In this document: one piece after another, positions 1 through 12,600 of the stretch
Layout: each line of letters starts with the position of its first letter
Numbering within the stretch: the stretch's first letter is position 1
Assembly (NCBI RefSeq): GCF_907165205.1
Contig: NC_058198.1
Coordinates: forward strand, 9,525,001-9,589,000
DNA length: 64,000 nt
Direction: 5' to 3'
From: Coccinella septempunctata
Lineage: Eukaryota > Arthropoda > Insecta > Coleoptera > Coccinellidae
Position numbers and translations under genes: made by a program
Notes under the pieces: generated by a model
Database searches by the model: none
What the model was told of the DNA's origin: nothing
The model's input: only the letters and a program-made list of their open reading frames with translations

Positions 1-240
1 TTATTTCCTAGAAATCCTGGCAAATTGATTCAACCCTAAGAGTCCCCACTTGAAGTCAAAAGCAAAAAAAAATCATTCGAGTAAAAATTTCCTTCATAAA
101 ATTACCCCTTCATAGGCCACTGAATCCCGGAGAAAGAACTAGTATTTCTTGAAAAAATAAGGGTTTCCCTATTTGCAAACCCTCACGTGAAGTGAAAGCA
201 AAAAAAAAAATTATCAGAGTAAAAATTTCCTTCATAAAAT
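1..240. repeat. local direct repeats, left flank
   Basis: A block containing GTGAAGT(C/G)AAAAGC, a poly-A run and then GTAAAAATTTCCTTCATAA occurs twice about 135 bp apart (near 51-102 and 187-237). The first ~42 bases (TTATTTCCTAGAAATCCTGG and on) recur at 1155-1196. This looks like the edge of a degenerate repeat cluster cut by the window start. No coding potential is seen. Confidence 0.6.
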
Positions 241-402
241 TCCCATGCATCTGCCCATGAAATGCCAGCGAAATCCTGCGGGGTCAGAATTAGTAGGCGA
301 TTTTGCCGTTAGTTCAGCGTTTTGCCGCAAAATGCGGTCAAAATGAACTGAAAATGTGGCGCTGCCGTCGCTCTCTCGGAACCGGTCGAAATCGGGACGG
401 AA

Positions 403-522
403 TATACGGGGGCAGGCGAAAAAGTATTTCGATCTTAATTTATACGGGGGTCGTCCAAAAAGTATTTTTCCGAATTTATACGGGGGCAAGCAAAAAATAT
501 TTTCGTTCAGAATATACGGGGG
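403..522. repeat. 36-38 bp tandem repeat with TATACGGGGG cores
   Basis: Four copies of TATACGGGGG begin at 403, 441, 477 and 513 (spacings 38, 36 and 36). Each is followed by a variable sequence with CAAAAAGTATTTT or a similar string. The open frames here (RPPYxL-like repeats on the minus strand) simply follow the tandem structure. Confidence 0.7.
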
Positions 523-599
523 CCGTTCGAAAGTAATCCAACCAAACCGACCACATGACACAATCAAAACAAATATGGCGGAAAACTAAATAGTTTTTT

Positions 600-1020
600 T
601 AATTTTCATTATTTTAAAATTTTTCTGTCAGCAAGACGTGCGCATTCGTAAGCGCAGTAGTCGACTGTTCCACTTCAAAGGTGAAGCCACTAGGTGTACT
701 TGACCTCGAAGTCTGCGTGCCCCAATACAGCTACGAGGTAGCCATCTTGGAGGACTTACCGCTAGCAACTTACCACCGCTCCGAGATCCGTCCATGGCCG
801 CGCACGGGGCCTAATCAGGAATCTCATTGAAAAGTGTTATACTTAAAGGCTGGAGGAGTCGGACAGTGAGTATTATGGAGATGGGTGCCGCCACCTATCA
901 GGTGTTTACTCAACTATTTAGTGTGATGACCCAAACTAAAGAGGAATCTGCAGGACGGACACAGGGTTTCCGCTATCGGAACCTAGATGGCGCACCTATC
1001 GACACATCGCTCTCATACTA
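600..1020. other. CpG-richer unexplained segment
   Basis: From about 630 to 1020 the sequence is visibly less AT-rich and has more CpG than its surroundings. It contains several splice-donor-like strings and a short ATG frame from 827. It could be the promoter or first exon of a gene outside the window, or part of a repeat. No protein family was recognised. Confidence 0.25.
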
Positions 1021-1440
1021 GAATTATTTCTGGATGGAATATCACCTACCCTACTGGATTTATCTCATTTTGATACTGATTATGACCAAAAAATATTTTC
1101 CTGAGTTAATTATTCTTCAACCACCGGAGTGAATTACTCACAGGGTTTTGTTCTTTATTTCCTAGAAATCCTGGCAAATTGATTCAACCCTAAGAGGTTG
1201 GCACAGGTTCCTACAGAATTTTTCCAACTTTGATGCTAATTAGGATTAAAAAAAAAACTCTTCCCGAATTAATTATTCGTACTACTCATAGCGTAAAGTT
1301 GTTTACTCTAAACCATCAAGCACTTTTAATTAGGGATTAGCTGGCATTTCACTCCACGTGGAGGATTCCAAATAGGGTTAAATCATTTTAATTGCATCGA
1401 TACTACCTACTGCCACAATCAAAGCGTTTCTAAAAGAGCG
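1021..1440. repeat. local degenerate repeats, right flank
   Basis: It holds the second copy of the 42-base sequence seen at position 1 (here 1155-1196). It also holds two diverged copies of a module with a TTTGAT(A/G)CT core and GAATTAATTATTC-like end (about 1060-1125 and 1225-1285). Together with 1-240 these frame the CpG-richer segment. Confidence 0.45.
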
Positions 1441-3628
1441 CTCTTTGCGTTCCCCATCAGAACTGTTTTCGCCGCTATGTCGTCTATCTTCCTGCAGGAA
1501 AAAGCATGAAATAATTCGCAAAATGAGAAATTAATGGAGAGTTAAAAGGAAACGACTGTAGAATGTTCAGAATTCAACAATATTCTATAAGTTAAATTCT
1601 TTATTATAAATATAGTTTAATTTAATACATTTGTCATTAACAAATAGACCTAGGAATGTTCACAAATTCTTTTGGAGTAACAAAACTAAAAATAACATTG
1701 AGTAACATAAAATAAAGAATGCACACATATTAACAAAATTCAAGAGAATAATCAGGGGACACAAAGTAATGCTCGAAAATATTATTGCAATTTCATCCAA
1801 TTTTAAATGAAGGGGCCCTGAAAGACAGGTTTGGCAATTCATACTTACAGTACTTTAATTAAAACCTATTTAAATTACTTATTTACATTGACAAAACTGC
1901 ACATAGAGTCGTAGCTATGTTCCTCCCTCACTTTAAAATTGATAATTTCCACTGAAAATAAATAAATATCGTTTTCAATCCATATCAAATTATAAACTTC
2001 ATATTTGGTTTTATGGATCACTTATTTTATCAACACAAAGGAGTAATTTGAATTAGATGATTTCAAAAATATAACAGTCAATAATTTAATTTTTTGAATA
2101 TAACACTCAAGGCGATATTCTTATTTATAATTTTTTAAACAATCATGTCCAGCTGATTCTAAAGCATGTAAAAAACTCTCAGTTCAGGCCCTAAAAGAAA
2201 TTTTGAAATGGTCACTTTACCAGAATGTTTTTCGAGCATTCGTTCTGTTGTTGAATTATATATTGTTTTATTTCTACTCATCCTTTTTACTGGACTTGTG
2301 TACAATATTCCTAACTTAATTGCCATCAATGAAATCATAATTTAGTTCTTTGAATTATTCGGGAATTGAAATACTAGTTCTTAATTTTGATACAACATAA
2401 GAAAACTTCGATATTGAGAAAAATTAGTAATAATTGGAAAGGTTGAAATATGTTCCAGCCTTACTGAATAAACTCTTGAAATCACTTTTGAATCTTTCGG
2501 AAGAATGAACAAAAAGGGATGAATAATGAAAAACACTAAGAATCCACATGAAAGCATTTTCATTCCAGAAACAAAAATCTCTCTTCATAGAAACCAACAA
2601 GAAAAATTATAAAACGAATACTTCTTGAATAACAAACAATGAATCAATAAAGTTTTAGTACAAATCAGGGATATTTGGAATGTTGAGTAATTGAAATTAT
2701 AAAACATACTTGTGCTCATTAGTTACTCCTTTTATTATTATACTAATTTATTATGCCGACTTTGTTCTATGAATTTTCCTCAAGTCTCGACTCTTGCATC
2801 TATTACGTATGTTGTTAACTAGTACGGTAGGCATAATTGTTGCAACAATCATTTCACTGATCCTAATTTCCTTGAAAATTCTGGCTACTAATTAATGAGG
2901 AGGATATCGAAAGAACTCATAATCGATAAAATGAAAGAATTGCTCTGAACAACACTTGGGGGACCATGAAAATCGTAGCAACCCAAAGTAATGATATGAA
3001 AATTGTAATATAATTTTATGACAATTTTGGTACTGGGTTGGCCCTATAAGCCTTACTTCAAGTGTTGTGAACTTAAGTACTGAAATCGATTAATCTGTTT
3101 AGTGAAATTTCACATATTGCAACATTAAAAATCTTTCCCCCTTAGTTCCCATAAATTTACTACAGCTATGAGAAATTGAGAAAGAAATACTGAAAATATT
3201 TTCAATGAATAATACTGAAGGTATTCATAATAGAGCAATTCGAAAGATGATGAACTAGATATTGTTTTAACCGACACGAATATGATTTCAATGAAAGCAA
3301 TTCAATTACCGGCATAAATCAAATATATGCAACAATAGATAAACATTGAAAAACAAGACTTGCATCGGATCAAAATCCGAATTGCCAAAAGTTGGGGAAC
3401 AACAGAGCTGACCGAGAACAATTTGAATATTTTACATTTACGAGAAAATTTACAGTAAGAGGTACTAAAAGATTAGAAATGTAGCAATTGCTATACAAGT
3501 ACTTCCAATTGTCCAATTCTCCTTTTACCAACCTGAATTTGTACTATAGTGCAACCACTCGATAGCCAAGACTATTTAACAAAACAACTAACAACTTGAA
3601 ACTAAATATCTTGCTATACACGTGTGCA
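1441..3628 (-). other. 3' flank and probable 3' UTR of gene 1
   Basis: AT-rich non-coding sequence downstream of the stop codon of the minus-strand gene. The first clear minus-strand AATAAA is the complement of 2731-2736, which would give a 3' UTR of about 0.9 kb. Other complements of AATAAA lie further on, for example near 2268. Nothing else was recognised. Confidence 0.35.
2731..2736 (-). terminator. candidate polyadenylation signal of gene 1
   Basis: TTTATT on the plus strand is AATAAA on the minus strand, the first canonical signal seen after the stop codon at 3629. It is chosen by motif and position only. Confidence 0.3.
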
Positions 3629-6600
3629 CTATCTTTTCTTGTTAAGGAAGGCCTTTTTGTGCAGAGCTGGAGTATGCGACTGGGAGGAAGGTCGTTTTCT
3701 GTTACCTTCCTGCGACCCATTGCAACACGAGCACATTTTTTTCACGCTACGTCTTGCACCCCTACCGCTAGGGGAATCCAGGTCATCCTCGTAATGTAAC
3801 TCTTCGCAACTTTCTTCTTCTCTAGCTAAATCAGTTTTTGATATGGAAACGCGCACAAACTTGAACTCTTCATCTTCGTCACAACTGGAACTTTTGATCA
3901 CAAACGATTTGGGGCCGTGCGAAATTTTTCCCAATTCACTACACATCGTATCCTCGGAACTGGACACCTCCTCCCCAGCCGTCCAAGTCTCCACCTGTTT
4001 GTGTCGCTCCGTTTTCTTCCTATTGCTATATTTGAATTTGTATTTGTTCGTGTGCGTTGGGTTGTCGTTGAATTCCGGTGATATAGGGGAGTTCAATGTG
4101 ACATCGGACATGGAGGCGCAGTTCTGTAGAAGGGTGGTATCTTCGCAAGATGATCCTGACTCGTTACTTGTGCTGCTCTGGCCGTTCGTTATTTGTCTAG
4201 ATTGTTCATACTGCAGCTCGCATTCGGTTTGATATTGCACAGAATCGAATAAAAAATCAGTTCTCAGGGAACTTGAATTGTCGTCGTCACTGAATAAGGT
4301 TATCGTTTTATCCTTCATGTCTTGATGAAGGACCTTTTTGCCGAGATCTTGAGCGGTCTGGTCGAACGAAGGTGAATGATTGGAGTCGAACAAGAGATCA
4401 GCCTCGGGGAAGAGGTCACTGGTACTGGGTTCGTCCACGCCCAAATCTTCACATTCTTCAGACAGAGATTTCTGCAAACGGAGCTCTCGATCTATAGCGG
4501 CTTGCTTACGCTGAAGACTCAACTGATGAAGTTCCTTCTCACCCCTTATATTCGTTGAAATTTTTTTTATTTTGTTGGGAAAATAAACGGGCGCTGCTTG
4601 GAAGGTTTTTGCTTCTTCCTTCTGCTGGAAAGAACACGAAGTCAGAAAACATTTCATCAAATAAAAATTAAAGCACAAGAATTTGAAAATATTGAATTGA
4701 TGTGACTGATACATGATGAAAATCCACAATTCAAATAGAAACTGAATTACATGATTTTCACTAGGATGAACCAACCACCACACATGTTTCGCTATCAATA
4801 TGACCTCTTCAGATGGACGACGTAACTTGGTTCTACAAACGAGGATATGAAAGAAGCAATTAACTTGTAAACTGGTGTATTCTTAAAAATAAATACTTCC
4901 AAGTTCCTGTTATTCTTTCATTGAAGCAATTAACTCTACTTTCTACTGATCTAGAGGTGGAAATTAGAGATTCTAGCCACTATAGAAGTAGTGGAAATAG
5001 GATGGATAAATATTGAATTATGTTATGATTAGGACTGTTGTAACTCTGTAAACTGAAATCATGTTCCTCTTCAAAAAGTGACTGTTTTTGGCTCTGTTTC
5101 TGTTTGTATTCCGCATAATTGAATAAATAAATAAAGGGAAATGAAGGAATGATTTTGTATATGAACTTATGTATAAAGTAAGGTTAATTAATATATTGAA
5201 TATACTAAAATAAACTGCCCCACAAGAGTTAGGGATATCGCATTCAATCGTTTTTAGAAGTATGGAATCTTCGAGAAAATTGCTGTAAAATCATTTAAAA
5301 CTCAATAACAACTTGAATCGATCCAATTTAATTCAGTATGAGACATTTCTTCAATCTGGTCGCCTTTTTTCTGAACTTTGGTTCTTTGCATATGCTTCAT
5401 GAATCTTCTTATTTTGAAATGAGGTCAGTTTATTAACGGCTTCGATTTGAAAAGAGTTTTCTGAAAATGCCAAGACGTAAAATAACAAACGCTGAGGCTA
5501 ATAGGGCTATAGGAATGCTACAGGGTGGCCCAACTCAGGTTGTTGTAGCGAAAAGGCTCCAAGTCAGCCAAAGTGTGATATCTCGACTTTGGAATAGGTT
5601 CAGGGAGAAAGGTTCCGTGTTGGAAAGAACAAGGCTTGGTGGGCGACGAAAAACACCTGCTCAGGATCGATTCATCACAGTTTCGGCGAGAAGAAACCCT
5701 ACATCTACGTGTAGAATGCTACGGAATACTCTTCAATATGCAGATGTTTCCATCGAAACCATCAGACGACGTTTGAGAGAGGTGAATCTAGGTTCTAGAC
5801 GTCCATTAAGAGTAGTTCTATTAACACGTGACCATAAGCGTCAAAGACTGGAATGGGCAAGGCAACATATCAATTGGAACGATTAATGGCGTAGTGTCCT
5901 TTTCACCGATGAATCCAGATATGGACGATTTTCAGATTCTCGAAGAATAAGGATATGAACAATCCCACGCATACCCCGTAATCGTCGCTATGTCCAAGAA
6001 GTCCATCCATTCCAAGGGCGTAGTGTTATGGTATGGGCCGGGATATGTTTCAACGGACGCACAGACCTACACATTTGTCCTGGGAATATGACCGCCTTAC
6101 ACTATAGGGAGCATGTCATTGACAATGTTGTGCCAAATTTTCACGCTGCTATTGGTGAAACTTTTCAATTTCTAGACGATAACGCTAGACCGCACCGTGC
6201 AGCCATAGTTGAGAATGCGCGCGAGGAGCTTGGTATTCCACATTTACCAATACCTCCACACTCACCAGATTTGAATTGCATAGAACATGCATGGGATATG
6301 CTCCAAAGAAGATTAGATTATCATCGATCCACCACCCCAGAATCCTTAAATGATCTGAGAGAGCTTCTGCCCCGTTTATGGAACCAAATTCCTCAAGAAA
6401 TGTTCAACAACCTCGTGTGTAGTATGCAAAGAAGATGTCAAGCTGTTATTGATGCCCGTGGAGGCCATAAATTGTATTGATAGTCTTAAAATGCTTGAAT
6501 TCTCTGGGAATAAAATTTCTTTCGATTTTTCTTAACCACTCTGCATACGCTGCAGACCTATAGGCTTAAATTAATTTGCAACTTGAAATCATATTAATAT

Positions 6601-9600
6601 GAATTTTCATCACAAAGATGTCATTTTAACTATATTTTTTTGCAATTTAAGTCAGTATCCCTAACTCATGTGGAGCAGTTTCACTCCTCCCAGCAAAAAT
6701 CATGTAATCCAGTTCATAGTTTATACATTCGAAAACAAAAAAACTTCCAATAACAAACGATAACAGCACGAGCTTCAACCGGTTACAAAAAATTTTGAAT
6801 TCAAGTTTGAGATGCCTACCTTTTCCCCATTGTGCATAAATCCCCCTTTCAAATTCATTTCACTGTTCACTGGGGTGACTTCTGAAGGTTTCCTGTACCT
6901 CGGGGGTGTCTGGGACAACATAGGACCATTCGAACTGCATGTCGTTACTAATACAGACTGCACCCGTTTGACTGTCTTGGAAGCATCATCTGGAAAAATC
7001 GACAAAGGAAATTAGTGAACAATCCACAGACTTTAAACGTTCATTTACCTTTATTCTTATCTGGAGATATATTAAGGGTTATAATACTAGGTTGCGAATT
7101 GGTATGACCACCTTCCGAATCGTTTCTTGCATGGGAAGTCTGGGAAATGACCGGGGTAGCTATTGGTGTTGCGATTGTTGACTTCTGATAGGTGTACACC
7201 TTACTATTCGACTGAACGCCGTTATCGTCGAACTTAATACTGTTTGGAGTTTGTACATTGATGCTGCCGTCGCTCTGCTGACTCGTCTCAGTGGCATTAA
7301 CGCCGTCGTTACGCGGCTGCGCGATCGCCAGTAGCAATTCAGTGTTCACCCTGTTCTCCGAATCGTCCATCTTCTTCAGAGTCAAGGGTTGGCCGAGGGT
7401 GACGGCCGTTAAATTATGCGTGTTTTGGGGGAGGATCACCTGGGATTGACCGCTTACTCCAGCTAGGTTTTGGGAAGATATGCCTGATATGGGCTGTAGC
7501 GTCGAGTATTTAACAGTTGGCACGCCCGGTTTTCGATTTTGATTCAGGAAACTCTGAAAGAGCAACATGTTGGGACCAGACCTGGCAGGGACGGTAGCCA
7601 GGATTTTACTCCCTCCAGATACCACCGCTATCTGTTGGCCGCCCTTCACCATTGACACGGGCATTATGTAATTCCCAGGCACCAGAACGGCCGTGTTTTG
7701 AAGCTTCAGCGCTTCCCCGACGCTGGAATCGGCTATGATCAGATTCCTCGTGGGTGGATTAGCGTTGGTATCGCTGGGAAGCAACGGTCTCGCCCCGGAA
7801 CTGCTGTCGTTCGACTCGGTCGTCTGGTTCTGCGGCGTGTCGTCGTCCTTGACCGACAACTGGACCACGCCGCACGAGCTGTCCTCGCTGCCAATCGTCC
7901 GCTGGTCCTCCAGGTCGGATTCGGAGATGGCGCTTCCGGAAGTGCTGGGTTTCTTTGAGCTCGAGCTCTTTTTTCTCTTGGAGTTGTGGTTAGGGTTCGT
8001 GGGCGGGTTGGAACGCCTCCTCGGCGCAGGCTTGTTGTTCAGGTCGGGCGAGTTGCGCAGCTGCTCGGCGTACTCGGCCAGGATGTCGAATATGCGCTGG
8101 GTGGTGTGCTCGTCCTCTTGGGGTTTCTGTTGCGGTTTCGGTATCGGCGATGCTTTCGACGCGTGAGTTGTTGGCGTGTTTTTCAGACTTTTACCTGAGG
8201 AAGAAAACATAATTTATATGTTGAGATACAGCTGAGAGTCTACTTATTTCAGATATCTAACACATGACACTTGTGATGGTCACTAGAAACCATTATTTAA
8301 TAGATGTATGAGATGTTAACGACGAAGATAGCTGAGGAACAAATATAGCGAAATCACCACTGCTGAAGCCACTCTAGGAACAAATCAAGCCGCCTTAAGG
8401 AGGGGGAGGGTAATATCTCCCATTCTATGGAGCCTTGTAGTCTATGATATGCTCCACAGGCTTACAGAGATTGATTTTGAACTTATAGGCTATGCTGACG
8501 AGAATTCGAGAGTACCACATTCCTCAAAATTATTGAGCAAATAGCTTGAACACGCGGCTTCGCTAACGCAATATTTCATAGTGAAACGCTTGCTAGAATA
8601 TCATTAGGATAACTCAAGAAAGAAAACGAGCAGAAAATCAACAACGAAAAGGAATGAAAATCAATAAGCAGCATCAAAAAATTATGAAGCATGCAACGAA
8701 AACTCACACGATGAAGAAAACTGAAAACAAACTCGAATAACAGAAAGATTGGCACAACCTTCATTAAAAAAACTCACTTGTCCCTCTACATCAGTGGTTC
8801 CCAACTAGTGGTCCGTGGACCACCAGTGGTCCATAGAACTTAATTCGAAGTCCGCGAATGATTTACAGTTTTTTATTTAAAATTTAACCGCTGCTCTCAG
8901 ACCAAACTGTTTAATAGATGGCGTTAGTGAATAGAATCAGTAGTATAGTCAATACTAACTTGATGAAAAATTTGAGAACGTCGCAAATATATTCATTTTT
9001 GAAGATAACCTTCGAGCTTTTATTTGCAAACTTCAATTGTGATTACTCGTAAAAATTTCCAAAAAGATGGAATCAATTAAATAATCGTCAAGACCGAACT
9101 GCTGCATCGAGCACCATAAAATTTTCAGATTTATTACTAGAAGAGTTGCTCTTTCAGAATATGTATCACATTTCCATCTACGGTTATTGTTATTGAGATA
9201 ATCCACTCGTAAGGTGACTATCGAAAAATTTCCAAAAAGATCTTATCACTTAACTAATCGTCAAGACCCAGCGGCTGCATCGAGCTCCATAAAGTGTTCA
9301 GATTTATTACAGGTGGTCCCTGCTAACAAAAATAATTTAAAAGAGTTCCCCGGATAAGAAAATGTTTGGAAACCCTGCTCTACATGAATACTATGGTTTG
9401 CAAATTTTTATTGATTCCTTGAAGTAGTTACAGGAGGTAACAATTTGAAAACTTACCAGGCCAATTATGTCTCGACAAGGATGTTTTCAAAGAAAAAGCC
9501 GGAACAGGTCAATTTTTAAAGGAAAAGGGACATATTTTGAGCGAAATTGTAAGCCGAAATCTCCTCAAACCTAGGTGTAGGGGCTATCACCCCTAAATTC

Positions 9601-12600
9601 TTCATAGGGAATAGAGGGTGAGCTAAACCTCAATTGGAAGACAAAATGTCCCTCTACATAATACTATTGTCTTCCAATTGAGGTATAGCTCACCCTCTAT
9701 TACCTATTAAGAGTTTAGGGGGTGACAACTCTTACATCTAAGATTGAGGAGATTTTGGCTTACAATTCTGCTTGAAACATGTCCCCCTCCGAATAAAACA
9801 TCCTTGTCTTGGCAAGTTTTCAAATTGTCAAGGAATCAATAAAAATTTGCAAACCATAGTATTCATGTAGAGGGTCAAGTGACCTTTCAATTGAGTTATA
9901 GCTCACCCCCTATTCCCTATTGAGATAAGGGTTGAGGAGATTTCGGCTTACAACTCTGCTCAAAATATGTTCCCCTACGAATGGAAATTGATCTGTTCCG
10001 GCATTTTCTCTAAAATCATCCTTGTAGTGACATAATTGGACTGGCAAGTTTTCAAATTGTCACGCTGTATAGGGGTCCCAAGTAAATATTTGGAAATAAC
10101 CCTAGATAACAGGCTTCTGTTGAATAAGTATAGTGAGATCGCTTCTAGTTGGGTGGTAAAATTTGGGCATGCAATACAAAAATTCTGCGATGGATGATTG
10201 TGAAGCAATAGTCTGGCATGCCAAGGCAAGACAGAACAGTAAGAGGAAAGATCTCGATAGAATACAAAGGCCAGCTTATGTTTACATCGCTGAGGCTATG
10301 AGAACGAGCCCAACCAGGACACTGGAGATTATCATAGATCTCACACCTCTTTATCTAGTGGGAGTCTTGCCAGTGACGAGATGACAGCATCGAGAAAACA
10401 TTCACTAAGATTGGGAAAAGAAACCCTTCTCAAATCCTCACAAGAAATACCATTAAATGGTATACAGATGGTTTTAAAACCACGACAAGGACAAATAATG
10501 CTCACTATTGCTAGGCCGATGTCTGTCTTTCAGGCACAAATACTGACAATCAAAAATGTTATGAGGGAACAATAAATCTAAAGTTGCAGCGCAATGCAAA
10601 CCCCCTTAAAACCCACAATCTACTCCAATATATTCAGAATTGGCCCACTTACCCTTCGAAGAACTTTTTGAAGACACTTTTGGTAACGTTGGTGTGGAAG
10701 CCGGGGTAACACAAGGGCTGGAACTTCCTTGACTGGTCACACTCAATGCAGGAGAAGCAGCCGGTTGAAGATTACAATAACTACTAACAACGACCACTGG
10801 CGACAGCTGCGTGAACTTCTGACCCTGATTAAGATATGTAACGCTGATACCTTGCGACGAATTTTCCGGTTCACTCTGTATAGGGGACTCCGCCGGCGCC
10901 GTTCCCGTGTTGCTCCTCTCCTTGATCTGCTTATAGACCATGTCGAATTCTCTAAGCTGTTCTAAGGTGGTCGAGCTGAGGTTTGCCTGAGTGTTCGTAC
11001 TTGTGCGGATCACATTCGTTGGGATCTGTATGACGGGCTTCACTATCCGTGCGTTCTGCACAAGGGCCGGTCTAGTTACCGTCACCCTGTCAGCGTTCTC
11101 ATTGTTACCCTCGCTCTCCCCTTGGACATCGGTAGATTTTTTACTCTGTAAGGCGGCGGTTAGAAGGGCACTCATTTTACTGTGAATAACCGTGTCCTTA
11201 ACCAACGATATCTGATCAGGATTCGATGTGGCAATCCTGAAAACTTGACGTCCGGGTGGGATTAAATTGATGGTCTGACCCACCGGTACCTGACGGGTGT
11301 AAATGACGCTTCCTTGAATGGGCTGTATATTGACGGTGGGATTTTTGGCAGCCGTCGTTTTCTTATGTGTATCTACAGCGTTGGAATTGTCTCCTGTACT
11401 CGAAGCTTCCGACGATTCAGAGCTGTTAGGTTGGTAAACTGGTTTGCCGAAAGCTTGCTGGAACTTTGGCAGAGTGGCCGATTTACATATGAACTGAAGA
11501 ATGGCTCCTGGGGTTGAAGTTGGTACTGTTGCGCTCTTAACGGTGGTCTGTGCATTTTTTAACGTTGTCGTTGCATTGACCACATTCGACTGCTCAGAAG
11601 ATGCCTCTGATATTGATGTGTTGGTCACCTGAATAGATTACTCAATAAATATCTAGATTTTCTCAATAATATGGTGAGAAGCATGCAGGGAAGTAGCTAT
11701 TGATGCATACTTTGTATTAAGAATGGATAGAACTACAATTTAAATAATTTCAGAACTTTGGTGTACTCTAAAATGCTTATACTTTTTCAAATATTGTATT
11801 TTTGTTACTGTAAACACATAATTTCTCTGAAGTTTATTACTGGAACTCAATAAACTCTACATACAGGCTGAGTCTTTGACTCGTACAAATATTTTAACCA
11901 TTTTTTCCGAATCGGCTCGGTTTAATCTTTTAAACCTAGCCGATTGCCTGTATCTTTACAGGCAGTCGAAAAACCATACAAAAATGTTATTTTTAGTTCT
12001 ATCTCACAAAGGGTTTTATCGAATGAAATGAATTTCAGAATATATTTTTCATTCATTTGATTAATCTTTTTCGAACACAAGATATCACCCACGTCTTCCA
12101 GTTTTCTAATTATGACCATTACGTACCATAAAAATACCAAAATTCAAAGAACCCAACTATTGAAACTAAGTTGGACGCTATCTATTGAATATATGAACGT
12201 TTTGTGAAATAAAAGTATTCATATTTTCTCCTATAATGCGCAGTTTTTGAGTAATTTGATGTTCAAAAATTAAAAAGTATCTGTGAAATTTGAAAAACTG
12301 GGTACTTTGGCTGAATACAACTATGTTTTAAATATCCACAGATGCATAGTATCATAGATTTAGCTAGTTATTCTGAAGGTAATTTTGTTTTTTCAGGAAT
12401 GGCACAGCTCATTATGAAAACTTTAAATGGCTATATCTTCTTGTCAGGGCCAAATAGGAAAAAATGGTAGAGGGAAAAAGTGTTTCTTTTGACCTCAAGA
12501 TTCTACTGTTAAAATATTTGTACGACTCAAAGATTCACACTGTATACATATTTCAAAAGGAAATTATGGCTATCTTTCGACAAGCAATGTATATTGACTA

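Noticed and set aside
3843..4232. 129-codon plus-strand frame
   Set aside because: It is antisense to the last coding exon of gene 1, whose frame and splice sites are consistent.
7698..8198. Overlapping plus-strand frames of 70-143 codons
   Set aside because: They are shadows of the GC-richer exon 8 of gene 1 on the other strand.
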